From NCBI GenBank assembly GCA_964604915.1, contig CAZSAA010000001.1:1-64000 (forward strand): a stretch of 64,000 nucleotides of DNA. The letters are read 5' to 3'. Shown one piece after another: positions 32,503-39,919 of this stretch (its first letter is position 1; each line of letters starts with the position of its first letter). The position numbers and the translations under genes were made by a program. The notes under the pieces are model-generated. The model saw only the letters and a list, made by a program, of their open reading frames with translations, was not told the DNA's origin and made no database searches. This stretch comes from CAZSAA01 sp964604915. GTDB lineage: Bacteria > Patescibacteriota > Patescibacteriia > Patescibacteriales > UBA12465.

Positions 32503-34005
32503 CTATCCCTCATCACGTTTCTTGGAAAGACGGGCTACCACTAAGAGTAATACCAGATAATATGAACAAACGAAGGCCGGACTCATCTTCTCAGCCAGCC
32601 AATACCCGCCCGGGATATCAGCAAAAAAACCCGCCCCGGCAATGGCCGCCTTAGCTAGCAGGTACGGAAAGAAGAAGGCGAGCGATGATAGAGGCGGCAT
32701 CAAACAAGCGACTAGGCAAGCCAAGATGATAGCCGGCAGGAAAAGGTTAAAAAGGGGGGCGATAAAGATGTTACTGATAAGGCATATCACGGCTACTTTT
32801 CCAAAGGCTTGGACTGACACCGGCCAGATGAAGAGGAAAGCGCAAAGCGACATCACGCCGCTATCAGCCGCCATCTTGACCCAAGCCAGGCCGATGTGTT
32901 GGCGATATAGGTGTTCGATATAAGGAAACAAGAAACCGAGGCCAGCCATCGCCAAGAAAGACATCTGGAAACCTAAATCATCGCGCAGGAGCAAAGGATT
33001 GACTAGGAGCATCAAGGTGGCGGAGAGCGATAGCATCAAGCTAAAAGCGCCCTGATGGCCTTTAGCGAAGGAAATGGCGACTAACCCGCCCATTATCGCT
33101 CCTCGCACAGCCGAGCTCTGGAATCCACTCAAAGCAACGTACGTAATGATAACAGCTAAACAGACTGGCAAAGCTTGGCGGCGAGAAAATTTTAGTGCCG
33201 AAAGGAGGGAGGCCATCAAGCCCAAGATGAGGGTAATATGGGTACCGGAGATAGCGATTAGGTGGCTAAGGCCAGAATCGGAAAAATCCTGTTCCACCGC
33301 TTCCCCGACCGTCTTCCGATATCCCAGCAGCAACGCCGCCGAAAGGCCGGCTTCCGGCTCTGGCATGCTCTGTTGGATAAGGCGCCTCACCGAACCACGA
33401 AACGAAGCTAACTGACAATTATGCCCGATACCTAATTTCCTTATCTGCGGCTGGTACATCTGGGCATATATGCCATAGCGGGCTAGGTAGCGGTCATAGC
33501 GGAAAGTATCGACTGGCGATGGCTGCACCAACTCTCCCGATAGCCACAGCTTATCGCCGCAATGATATTGAGGAAAGGCTGGCAAGCTTAACCGCACCTT
33601 TTCAGAAACATTCAGGCAAGCATTATCCAGGCAAAGGCGATATGCCGCGATATCCACGCTCACCGAGGCACCCCTTCCGTCTGGTTCCGTGGCCACGATT
33701 CCTTCAAACGATAACGTCTGGCCATAGTACGGTTGCCAAGCCGCCGTCCGATCATGTAAGGCGACATAGTTAACATAGTACCCTCGGCCTAAAAACACCG
33801 AGAAGACCAAAAGAACGATATATAACAGATGGCCGACCGCAGATATTCCTTTCAAACGGAAGAAGCGATAGGCTAAGGCTAAAGCGATGGCCAGATAAGC
33901 GGCTTCCCAGGCGAAAGAGGCGGCCAGGATGCCCGCTAAAAAACCCATGGAGAGATAGAGCGATAGGTAGTATAGGTGTTTTCCCATTCCGATATCATAG
34001 AGCAA
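32503..34005 (-). CDS. comEC: ComEC/Rec2-type DNA uptake channel, without the C-terminal beta-lactamase domain
   Basis: Membrane channel for single-stranded DNA import in natural transformation. 500 residues (an ATG at 33987 is the alternative start). An N-terminal membrane pair is followed by an OB-like soluble part (GRGASVSVDIAAYRLCL; CGDKLWLSGELVQP) and the Competence domain with DSGLSHLIAISGTHITLILG, the family hallmark, and FQSSAVRGAIMGGLVAIS. The protein ends after the last helices (SYYLVLLLVVARLSKKRDEG), so the metallo-beta-lactamase-like domain found in Bacillus ComEC is missing. The shorter form is known from other bacteria. Confidence 0.92.
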   Translation of the reverse strand: MLYDIGMGKHLYYLSLYLSMGFLAGILAASFAWEAAYLAIALALAYRFFRLKGISAVGHLLYIVLLVFSVFLGRGYYVNYVALHDRTAAWQPYYGQTLSFEGIVATEPDGRGASVSVDIAAYRLCLDNACLNVSEKVRLSLPAFPQYHCGDKLWLSGELVQPSPVDTFRYDRYLARYGIYAQMYQPQIRKLGIGHNCQLASFRGSVRRLIQQSMPEPEAGLSAALLLGYRKTVGEAVEQDFSDSGLSHLIAISGTHITLILGLMASLLSALKFSRRQALPVCLAVIITYVALSGFQSSAVRGAIMGGLVAISFAKGHQGAFSLMLSLSATLMLLVNPLLLRDDLGFQMSFLAMAGLGFLFPYIEHLYRQHIGLAWVKMAADSGVMSLCAFLFIWPVSVQAFGKVAVICLISNIFIAPLFNLFLPAIILACLVACLMPPLSSLAFFFPYLLAKAAIAGAGFFADIPGGYWLAEKMSPAFVCSYYLVLLLVVARLSKKRDEG

Positions 34006-34021
34006 TCCAGCTTAACCAGAC

Positions 34022-34050
34022 TTCAAGTCAACTAGATCGCTTGCTATATT
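34022..34050 (+). promoter_or_regulatory. Extended -10 promoter for a candidate RNA
   Basis: TGC-TATATT (34042-34050) is an extended -10; a weak TTCAAG (34022-34027) lies 17 bases upstream. Predicted start is about 34056-34057, exactly where the structured segment begins. Confidence 0.5.
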
Positions 34051-34055
34051 CGGAG

Positions 34056-34182
34056 GGGTAGAGTACAGTGGTAGCGTGCTTGCGAGCGCAAGCTCTATCC
34101 GGCTAAATCCTGCGAAGGACCTTAAGCCAGAAGCAAGCACAACAAAAACACTCTTTTTCCAAAGGGTGTTTTTATTTTTTTT
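34056..34182 (+). ncRNA. Candidate structured non-coding RNA of unknown class, about 115-125 nt
   Basis: No ORF fills this intergenic space, but it folds well on the plus strand: GGGTAGA (34056-34062) with TCTATCC (34094-34100, one G-U); inside it GCTTGC (34078-34083) with GCAAGC (34088-34093); then GGCT/AGCC (34101-34104 / 34125-34128) enclosing TCCT/AGGA with a GCGA tetraloop. The segment GTGCTTGC (34076-34083) can instead pair perfectly with GCAAGCAC (34133-34140), so two folds compete. An intrinsic terminator (ACACTC / GGGTGT, then T run) ends it at 34148-34182; the same hairpin is followed by TTTTTG on the minus strand and can end prfB transcripts too. Not tRNA (no T-loop), no SRP-loop motif. 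Confidence 0.5.
34148..34169 (-). terminator. Bidirectional terminator, prfB side
   Basis: Read on the minus strand ACACCC / GAGTGT (one G-U equivalent) is followed by TTTTTG, 35 bases after the prfB stop. Same hairpin ends the candidate RNA on the plus strand. Confidence 0.65.
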
Positions 34183-34203
34183 CTTATCTCAATCTAATTT
34201 TCC

Positions 34204-35313
34204 CTAAGCCCCAGCATTAAAGCGCAAGAAAGCCTGGATAAAGCCCTCGAGTTCCCCGTCTAGCACGCGCTGAGGGTCATTGCTTTCATATCCGGTACGG
34301 CGGTCCTTCACTTTCTTTAACTTCGATAGTGAATATGAACGGATGTGCGACGCCCATTCGGCCCGATTGATGCCGCCTTTAAGCTGGAAACGTTCCGCCT
34401 GGCGTCTTTCCACTTCCAATTGAGCGAGCTTAGCGCGCAGGAGAGTGAAAGCGTTCTCCTTATTCTGGTGCTGCGAGCGTTCGGTCTGGCAAGAAACAGT
34501 GATACCGGTAGGTAAATGGACCAAACGTACAGCCGAATCGGTAGTATTGACGCTCTGGCCACCCGGACCGGAAGAACGGAAGACGTCGAGCCGGACATCT
34601 TCATCCTTTATCTCCACTTCCCCGGCCTCGATTTCCGGCACCACTTCGATACTGGCGAAGGAGGTCTGTTCCTTGCCCTGGGCATTGAAAGGAGAATGCC
34701 TTTCCAACCGGTGCACGCCGTTCTCGCCCTTGAGATAGCCATAGGCATAGGGGCCGGATACCTTCAAAGTCACGCTCTTTATTCCTGCTTCCTGGGCGAC
34801 GATACGTTCCATAGTCTCAGTCTTGAAAGAACTGCGCTCGCAATATCTCAAAATCATCCGCTCCAGCATCTGGGCGAAGTCCTGGGCATCAACGCCGCCG
34901 GTACCGGCGCTGATACTCACCAAACAATTATTGGCATCATATTCCTCAGAGAGGAAGGTCTTAGTCTCAAGATCATCGAGAGCCTTGAGAAAGAGCGGCA
35001 GTTCCTTGTCTAGTTCCTGCTGCCAACTCTCATCTCCCGAGGCCAATTCAATCATCTCCGCTATCTTGCTTAGCTCGCGGTTCAAGCCGCTCCAAGCTTC
35101 ATTTATCACCTCGATCGCCTTGAGACGCTGCCCGGCCTTAGCGGCGGCCGCCTGGCCATTCCAGAAATCCGGGCTATCCATGCGTAATCTCAAGGATGTC
35201 GCTTCCTTTTCCAACTTCTCTATATCCAAAGCCATGCCTAAACTCCCCAACCTTTCTCTGAGGCCAGAGATCTTGATATTTTCCAAATTGGCGCTGGCTG
35301 GTCGATTTTCCAT
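34204..35313 (-). CDS. prfB: Peptide chain release factor 2
   Basis: Releases peptides at UGA and UAA. 369 residues. The RF2-specific tripeptide SPF is at 207-209 (HRLERHSPFNAQGK) and the catalytic GGQ at 251-253 (RSSGPGGQSVNTTDSAVR). The N-terminus is one continuous frame: there is no in-frame UGA or CTTTGA slippery site near codon 26, so this gene lacks the usual autoregulatory +1 frameshift. Presence of RF2 fits the use of TGA as stop in this window. Confidence 0.96.
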   Translation of the reverse strand: MENRPASANLENIKISGLRERLGSLGMALDIEKLEKEATSLRLRMDSPDFWNGQAAAAKAGQRLKAIEVINEAWSGLNRELSKIAEMIELASGDESWQQELDKELPLFLKALDDLETKTFLSEEYDANNCLVSISAGTGGVDAQDFAQMLERMILRYCERSSFKTETMERIVAQEAGIKSVTLKVSGPYAYGYLKGENGVHRLERHSPFNAQGKEQTSFASIEVVPEIEAGEVEIKDEDVRLDVFRSSGPGGQSVNTTDSAVRLVHLPTGITVSCQTERSQHQNKENAFTLLRAKLAQLEVERRQAERFQLKGGINRAEWASHIRSYSLSKLKKVKDRRTGYESNDPQRVLDGELEGFIQAFLRFNAGA

Positions 35314-35348
35314 ATGAAATATTTGATTTCGAAAACCTCTCCTGTCAA

Positions 35349-35723
35349 TTAACCTATCGAAGGGGCGGATACGCTTTCTTCGGATTTTATTATATACGCG
35401 CTATGGACGTCATTGCCATTAATTTTTCTATTTTCTATGACAGTATCGGATTTAAATTGTAATAATTCCTGGATTAAATGTTCATCAATCGGGAAAATAG
35501 CTATCCGCGCGATTTCATTTACTTCAGGAGGCATTAAGATCTCTATGATTTTTTTGCGTATCATTTCAAAAACTTCAGACCTATTATCGTCCGTGGCCCA
35601 GGAAGCACTAATGACGACTGTCCATTTATCAATAAATTCATCCATTTTTAACAAAGCAAAAATAGCGACATCCCCTCGCTCTTTCTCGATACTATTTAAG
35701 ATTGCCTTGAATTTTTCTACCAT
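35349..35723 (-). CDS. Partner of the HEPN-type protein, unknown family, 124 aa
   Basis: Unrecognised alpha/beta protein: FALLKMDEFIDKWTVVISAS-W is followed by a helix (SEVFEMIRKKIIEIL), then INEI/ARIAIFPIDEHLIQELL. Its start overlaps the end of the 150-aa HEPN-like gene by 7 bases, so the two are coupled. The layout (HEPN gene first, small alpha/beta partner second) recalls HEPN/MNT modules, but the G-S-x-x-x-G-x nucleotidyltransferase motif is absent. Both genes look AT-richer than their surroundings, which may mean recent transfer. Confidence 0.65.
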   Translation of the reverse strand: MVEKFKAILNSIEKERGDVAIFALLKMDEFIDKWTVVISASWATDDNRSEVFEMIRKKIIEILMPPEVNEIARIAIFPIDEHLIQELLQFKSDTVIENRKINGNDVHSAYIIKSEESVSAPSIG

Positions 35724-36169
35724 AAATTCCTGCTTTTTAAAATGGGGATGATTCCATCGGGACTGGCCATTAGATAACCGTACAGGCTCTGTGCCTTTTT
35801 TTCATCAAATTTATCCAATACTTCATACCTGATACTCGTCCATGCGCCACTTTTTGTATATTCTTGGGTAAATCCAGACCAACTACTCGCCCCCTCGCCT
35901 GATAATCCAAAAATTTTCGAGGCGCCAGAGATGACAAGCAGCATATCAAAATCATGAGTAAGAAAATAATTTGTTATCTTCTGATTTTTGGTTGATTTCT
36001 CTGGATACGCCGCTAAATCCAAAACATTGCAGGTTAGCGCTTTCAATATGCATTCTAACACAAATCCCATCATATAAACAGCCACGCCCCATTCTTGATT
36101 TGATATCAAAATATCAACTGTCTTCAGCCGTTTTTCCGCAATATCTTTAAAATCTACGTAAGTAGCCAT
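35717..36169 (-). CDS. HEPN-like domain protein, 150 aa
   Basis: The first 45 residues (FKDIAEKRLKTVDILISNQ, then WGVAVYMMGFVLECILKAL) follow the HEPN helix pattern, in which a helix with A-x-x-x-L is followed by A-x-Y-x-x-x-x-x-E-x-x-L-K-A; THDFDMLL matches the later H-D-L-x-x-L-L helix. The R-x4-6-H ribonuclease motif of toxic HEPN proteins is not visible. It has its own promoter (36188-36215) and overlaps the downstream partner gene. HEPN assignment is by pattern, so moderate. Confidence 0.65.
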   Translation of the reverse strand: MATYVDFKDIAEKRLKTVDILISNQEWGVAVYMMGFVLECILKALTCNVLDLAAYPEKSTKNQKITNYFLTHDFDMLLVISGASKIFGLSGEGASSWSGFTQEYTKSGAWTSIRYEVLDKFDEKKAQSLYGYLMASPDGIIPILKSRNLW

Positions 36170-36187
36170 AGTTTTATTCGGATAATA

Positions 36188-36215
36188 ACTATACCAGACC
36201 GATAGCGCTTTACAA
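36188..36215 (-). promoter_or_regulatory. Promoter for the HEPN-type gene pair
   Basis: Minus-strand TTGTAA (36215-36210), 16-base spacer ending TGG, TATAGT (36193-36188): a -35 with an extended -10, about 19 bases before the ATG. Confidence 0.6.
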
Positions 36216-36323
36216 GCTTAACAACATACATTATGCTCCTTTAATCATTAAGCCTCTCTAAACCCCCTCCGATGCAAAACGGCCATCTCTCATAGAAGTT
36301 GTTTTAAGAAATATGAAAATTTA

Positions 36324-36463
36324 TCAATTACCGGTAATATAGTTTTTCAATGTCTCCATGCCTCCGTGCCTATTGACCATATCTATTTGCTCCTTAATCG
36401 CCTTATCAACTGCCAGCCTTACTATCTTTATTTTTTCTGCAGTTGTTAGCAGGAACCGCTCTA
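36324..36463 (-). pseudogene. Possible gene remnant, about 45 codons
   Basis: Minus-strand frame ending at TGA 36326-36324 reads ERFLLTTAEKIKIVRLAVDK and then AIKEQIDMVNRHGGMETLKN, which looks like genuine helical protein, but there is no ATG, GTG or TTG start at its beginning and a TGA lies just upstream. It sits in the otherwise empty 363-base stretch 36170-36532. It may be the tail of a lost gene; chance is not excluded. Confidence 0.3.
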
Positions 36464-36476
36464 GCGTTCATTTACC

Positions 36477-36502
36477 AAACAACCCTCTTCCGAGGGTTGT
36501 TT
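36477..36502 (-). terminator. Terminator after rpsI (end of the infA-rpsI operon)
   Basis: Perfect 11-bp stem AAACAACCCTC / GAGGGTTGTTT with a TTCC/GGAA tetraloop, 30 bases past rpsI. Symmetric, so it could act in both directions; the terminal U residues lie in the stem. Confidence 0.75.
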
Positions 36503-36532
36503 CTGCATATATTCGAATACTTATAGTAATCT

Positions 36533-37006
36533 TTAGCGCTTGCTCCACTGCGGTCTCTTTCTGGCACCGCGCAAACCTGGCTTCTTACGTTCTTTCTTCC
36601 TAGGATCGCGGGTCAGGAAACCTTCCACCTTGAGAGCGTCACGGAGCTTCTCATCAAAGATGAGTAAGCCGCGGCTGATGCCATGGCGGACCGCTTCGGC
36701 TTGGGCGTTAGTGCCACCGCCTTTGACGATGACGGAAATATTGAAATCGCGCAAACGGCTGGTAGTCTTCAAAGACTGGGTGATGATAGATAGAGGTTCT
36801 TCCGGAAAATACTGGGAAGCCTTCTTGCCATTTACCATTATCGCGCCCTTAGCGCCTTCTTGGTACATGCGGACCTGGGCGACCGCGGTCTTGCGACGAC
36901 CAATGGCTTGGATATAGGTGCCGGAGAATTCCGGTATTTCAGACTTGGCATCCTTCTCTTCCTTTTCCACGGCTTCGTCTTTAGCTTTGGTTTTTTTCTC
37001 TGTCAT
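36533..37006 (-). CDS. rpsI: 30S ribosomal protein S9 (uS9)
   Basis: 157 residues; residues 1-28 are a charged extension (lysine/glutamate/aspartate). The core starts GTYIQAIGRRKTAVAQVRMY and ends with RGARKRPQWSKR, whose terminal arginine contacts P-site tRNA. Ten bases after rplM. Confidence 0.97.
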   Translation of the reverse strand: MTEKKTKAKDEAVEKEEKDAKSEIPEFSGTYIQAIGRRKTAVAQVRMYQEGAKGAIMVNGKKASQYFPEEPLSIITQSLKTTSRLRDFNISVIVKGGGTNAQAEAVRHGISRGLLIFDEKLRDALKVEGFLTRDPRKKERKKPGLRGARKRPQWSKR

Positions 37007-37016
37007 AAAATTGAAA

Positions 37017-37373
37017 CTATCTAATTATGAGTCTTTTGAGCATGGCGTCGCGGAAACGGACATCAGGCAGCATCTGCTTGACGGAGCGCCGGATGACTTC
37101 AGCTGGATCCTTCTCGAAGACATCGCCCATTTTCTTCCGTTTGAGACCGCCGATGAATCCGGAGAAATGGAAATATTGCTTCTGATCCAGCTTCTTGCCA
37201 GTGAACTTCAATTGGCTGGCATTTACCACCTCGACGACGTCGCCCATATCCATGTGAGGCTGGAATTCCGGCTTATGCTTCCCTCGGAGGAGGATAGCGA
37301 TCTGGGTAGATATGCGCCCTACGCTCTCGCCGGCCGCGTCTATCCTATGCACTTTTCTTTCGATGTTATTCAT
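37017..37373 (-). CDS. rplM: 50S ribosomal protein L13 (uL13), short form
   Basis: 118 residues against about 142: the N-terminal and C-terminal ends are trimmed. VHRIDAAGESVGRISTQIA, GDVVEVVNASQLKFTGKK and the segment FHFSGFIGG precede VIRRSVKQMLP, which are conserved. Between rplQ and rpsI. Confidence 0.96.
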   Translation of the reverse strand: MNNIERKVHRIDAAGESVGRISTQIAILLRGKHKPEFQPHMDMGDVVEVVNASQLKFTGKKLDQKQYFHFSGFIGGLKRKKMGDVFEKDPAEVIRRSVKQMLPDVRFRDAMLKRLIIR

Positions 37374-37394
37374 ATTCGTAATTTCCTATATAAA

Positions 37395-37745
37395 TTATAC
37401 CAGTTCAATTTGGACCATCTCGGCACCGTCGCCTTGGCGTTTGCCCAGCTTCACTATCCTGGTATAGCCGCCGACGCGCTCCTTATAGCGATCGCCGAGC
37501 ACCTCCATAGCTTTCTTCACGGCATTCTTCTGCAAGAGCACTTGGATCAAGCCGCGACGAGCATTAAGGTCGCCTTTTTTAGCGGCGGTTATCATCCGCT
37601 CCACCAAAGGCTTGACGGTCTTGGCTTTCGCTTCGGTCGTCTTTACTTTCTCGTAAATCAAGATACTGGAAGCCAGATTCCTGAGCATCAGTTCTCGCGG
37701 CGCTTTCTTCCGGTCTAAAATCTTGTTTTTATTGCTGTGCCTCAT
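37395..37745 (-). CDS. rplQ: 50S ribosomal protein L17 (bL17)
   Basis: 116 residues; MRHSNKNKILDRKKAPRELM replaces the usual start MRHxxxxxKLxRxxxHR, followed by NLASSILIYEKVKTTEAKAK and the C-terminal GGYTRIVKLGKRQGDGAEM. Twenty-one bases after rpoA. Confidence 0.97.
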   Translation of the reverse strand: MRHSNKNKILDRKKAPRELMLRNLASSILIYEKVKTTEAKAKTVKPLVERMITAAKKGDLNARRGLIQVLLQKNAVKKAMEVLGDRYKERVGGYTRIVKLGKRQGDGAEMVQIELV

Positions 37746-37766
37746 ATAATGTTTCGATATTTATCT

Positions 37767-38564
37767 CTATTTTTTGGATTTCTTCTTTGGCGCTTCTTCT
37801 TCCTTCTCTTCGACGACCTCCGCTTCTTCCGCCTCTACCACTTCGGCTTCAGCTTCTTCTTCCTGAGCTTCGCCGCTAGAGAGAGAAAGCAGGGCCTCGA
37901 ACTGGTTAACCAGGATGGTGGCCGCCTGCTCAAAAGCTTCCTTCGGGGTGATGGTTCCATCCGTCTTGAGGGAAACCACCAGCTTGTCCCAGTTAGTCAT
38001 CTTGCCGACGCGGACGTTCTCGACACCAATCGAGACGGCCATGATCGGAGAGAAGATAGAATCGATTTCGATATAGCCGATACCCTTCTCATTCTTGTTC
38101 GCTTCGGTCATGCGATAGCCGCGGCCTTTCTGGACGTATATTTCCATCTCGAGTTCGGCCTTATCGTCGGTCAGGGTAGCGATATGACAATCCGGATTCT
38201 TGATTTCAAGAGCGCTATTTTTAGCGATATCTCCGGCCTTCACGATCTTCTTGCCCTTTATCTTAAGTTCCAGTTTGACTTCTTCTTCATCGGCCAGGAC
38301 TTTGAAACGCAACTGCTTCAGATTGAGCATGATTTCCAAGACATCTTCCTTCACGCCTTTGGGAGGCATGAATTCATGGCTGACGCCCTTGAACTTGATG
38401 CCGACGACAGCGGCACCCGGCAAAGAAGAAAGCAAGACGCGACGTAAGGAATTACCCACGGTCATGCCGTATCCGGGATATAGAGGTTCGACGCTGATCA
38501 TTTCTTCATTCTCGGTAGCGCCGGCTTGGAATTCTATTTTTTTGGCTAATGCGATCTTTTCCAT
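37767..38564 (-). CDS. rpoA: RNA polymerase alpha subunit lacking the C-terminal domain
   Basis: 265 residues against about 315-330. The N-terminal dimerisation/assembly domain is complete (GYGMTVGNSLRRVLLSSLPG; EFMPPKGVKEDVLEIMLNLK; FSPIMAVSIGVENVRVGKMT; NWDKLVVSLKTDGTITPKEA). After NQFEALLSL the protein runs into about 45 residues of glutamate/alanine-rich acidic tail ending in KKKSKK. The helix-hairpin-helix alpha-CTD that binds UP elements and activators is missing, with no frameshift or stop that could explain its loss. The usual rpsD-rpoA-rplQ order is kept. Confidence 0.97.
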   Translation of the reverse strand: MEKIALAKKIEFQAGATENEEMISVEPLYPGYGMTVGNSLRRVLLSSLPGAAVVGIKFKGVSHEFMPPKGVKEDVLEIMLNLKQLRFKVLADEEEVKLELKIKGKKIVKAGDIAKNSALEIKNPDCHIATLTDDKAELEMEIYVQKGRGYRMTEANKNEKGIGYIEIDSIFSPIMAVSIGVENVRVGKMTNWDKLVVSLKTDGTITPKEAFEQAATILVNQFEALLSLSSGEAQEEEAEAEVVEAEEAEVVEEKEEEAPKKKSKK

Positions 38565-38575
38565 ATAGAGATGGA

Positions 38576-38604
38576 CGGCCTTTAGAACGAAGCTAAAGGA
38601 CCGG
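38576..38604 (-). promoter_or_regulatory. Hairpin in the rpsD-rpoA spacer
   Basis: Perfect 7-bp stem CCTTTAG / CTAAAGG with a 7-base loop, extended by CCG/CGG after a one-base bulge, located 15-40 bases before the rpoA ATG. No T run; possible processing or translational element. Confidence 0.45.
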
Positions 38605-38614
38605 TTATGTTAGC

Positions 38615-39232
38615 TTATTTTGAGTAGAACTCAATTATCATCTGGACATTGATGCTGGAGGGCAAGTCATTGTCAGTCGGCTCATGCAGGACTTTGCCGG
38701 CTAACTCGTCGGTAAGGTTGAGCCAGCTAGGCCTTTCCGCCTTTTTCACCTGTTCAACGACATTGCGGAAATAGTTATTCTTGGCCTTGTTCGGCTTGAT
38801 GGTTATCACCTGTTCCGGCTTAACGGTTATCGAAGGGATATCCGCTTTCTTGCCATCGAGGAAGAAATGGCCATGGTTTACCAACTGCCTGGCCTGGGTG
38901 CGGGAAACCGCGAATCCTAAGCGGTATACCACGTTATCGAGGCGCATCTCGAGCAGTCTCAGGAAGTTCTTACCCGCATCGCCCTGCTTCTTCTTAGCGC
39001 GGTCGAAAGTGAGGCGGAACTGCTTTTCGCGGAGATTATAGTATCGCTTAGCTTCCTGTTTCTCGTTAAGCTGGGTGCCGTAATCGCTGAGTTTCTGGCG
39101 GCGCTTGTTAGGGCCTCCGGCGCCCGGGACGTAGTTACGCTTGACGATGGCGCACTTGGGCGAATTGCAGCGTTCCCCTTTGAGCATCAGCTTTTCCCCG
39201 GCGCGGCGGCATTGTTTGCATTTGTTATCCAT
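38615..39232 (-). CDS. rpsD: 30S ribosomal protein S4 (uS4)
   Basis: 205 residues. The N-terminal zinc knuckle is complete (C-K-Q-C at 5-8, then C and C in RCNSPKCAIVKRNYVPG), and the S4 RNA-binding domain is present (RLDNVVYRLGFAVSRTQARQ, then LVNHGHFFLDGKKADIPS). In E. coli S4 represses this operon. Confidence 0.97.
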   Translation of the reverse strand: MDNKCKQCRRAGEKLMLKGERCNSPKCAIVKRNYVPGAGGPNKRRQKLSDYGTQLNEKQEAKRYYNLREKQFRLTFDRAKKKQGDAGKNFLRLLEMRLDNVVYRLGFAVSRTQARQLVNHGHFFLDGKKADIPSITVKPEQVITIKPNKAKNNYFRNVVEQVKKAERPSWLNLTDELAGKVLHEPTDNDLPSSINVQMIIEFYSK

Positions 39233-39252
39233 ATTGATCTTTATTCTTTAAA

Positions 39253-39885
39253 TTACACTCTCCTAGGCTTCTTCGGACGGCAGCCGTTATGGGGGACGGG
39301 CGTGGTATCCTTGATAGCGGTCACATGGAGGTTATTGGCATTTAGGGCACGAATGGCCGATTCACGACCCGTTCCGACGCCGGAAACGAAGACGCTCACT
39401 TCTTCCAGGCCATATTCTTCCCTGGCTTTCTGCGCGGCGATCTTGGTGATTATCTGGGCGGCATACGGGGTGGCTTTCTTAGCCCCCTTGAACCCGGCCA
39501 TGCCGGCGCTCGCCCAGGAAATCACGTCACCGTTCTGATCGGTCAAAGTGACCATGGTGTTGTTATAGGTAGCATGGATATAGGCGCGGCCGGATTTGAC
39601 AGTCTTAGCGCCTGCTTTCTTCTTACGCTTCTTGATAAGCTTCTTCTTGGCTCTCGCCTGCTTATTCTTCTCAAGCTTCTGCTTGATTTCTTCCGGCAGC
39701 TCTTCATCAGCGCCTTCGATGGAAAATCCTAAGGTCTCTTCTTCTTTATCATCATCCTCAAGAGGAGCTGGCGCGATAGCGGCAGTTTCCGGAGCGGGAG
39801 CTTCCGTCTTAACCTCAGGCTCGGCTTCCACCTTCTCGATAGCTTCTTCCTTAGGCTGCTTATTGTCTTTTTTGTTATCTGACAT
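39253..39885 (-). CDS. rpsK: 30S ribosomal protein S11 (uS11) with 85-residue N-terminal extension
   Basis: 210 residues against about 130. The core begins at [20 protein letters not shown] and ends [19 protein letters not shown]. The first 65 residues are acidic (glutamate/alanine/proline), the next 25 strongly basic ([15 protein letters not shown]). There is no in-frame ATG between the first codon and the core, so the extension is very likely made. Confidence 0.96.
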   Translation of the reverse strand: MSDNKKDNKQPKEEAIEKVEAEPEVKTEAPAPETAAIAPAPLEDDDKEEETLGFSIEGADEELPEEIKQKLEKNKQARAKKKLIKKRKKKAGAKTVKSGRAYIHATYNNTMVTLTDQNGDVISWASAGMAGFKGAKKATPYAAQIITKIAAQKAREEYGLEEVSVFVSGVGTGRESAIRALNANNLHVTAIKDTTPVPHNGCRPKKPRRV

Positions 39886-39919
39886 ATTATGATGCTAACA
39901 ATTTACTTAAATACTTCGA

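Noticed and set aside
34056..34140. tRNA or SRP RNA in the comEC-prfB spacer
   Set aside because: GGTAGAGTACAGTGGTAG resembles a D-arm, but there is no TTCRA T-loop and no 7-bp acceptor; the GCGA-capped stem resembles SRP helix 8 but lacks the AGCA internal loop. Kept as an unassigned RNA.
36358..36603. Plus-strand 81-residue ORF
   Set aside because: It crosses the terminator and the end of rpsI in antisense, with low-complexity hydrophobic composition.
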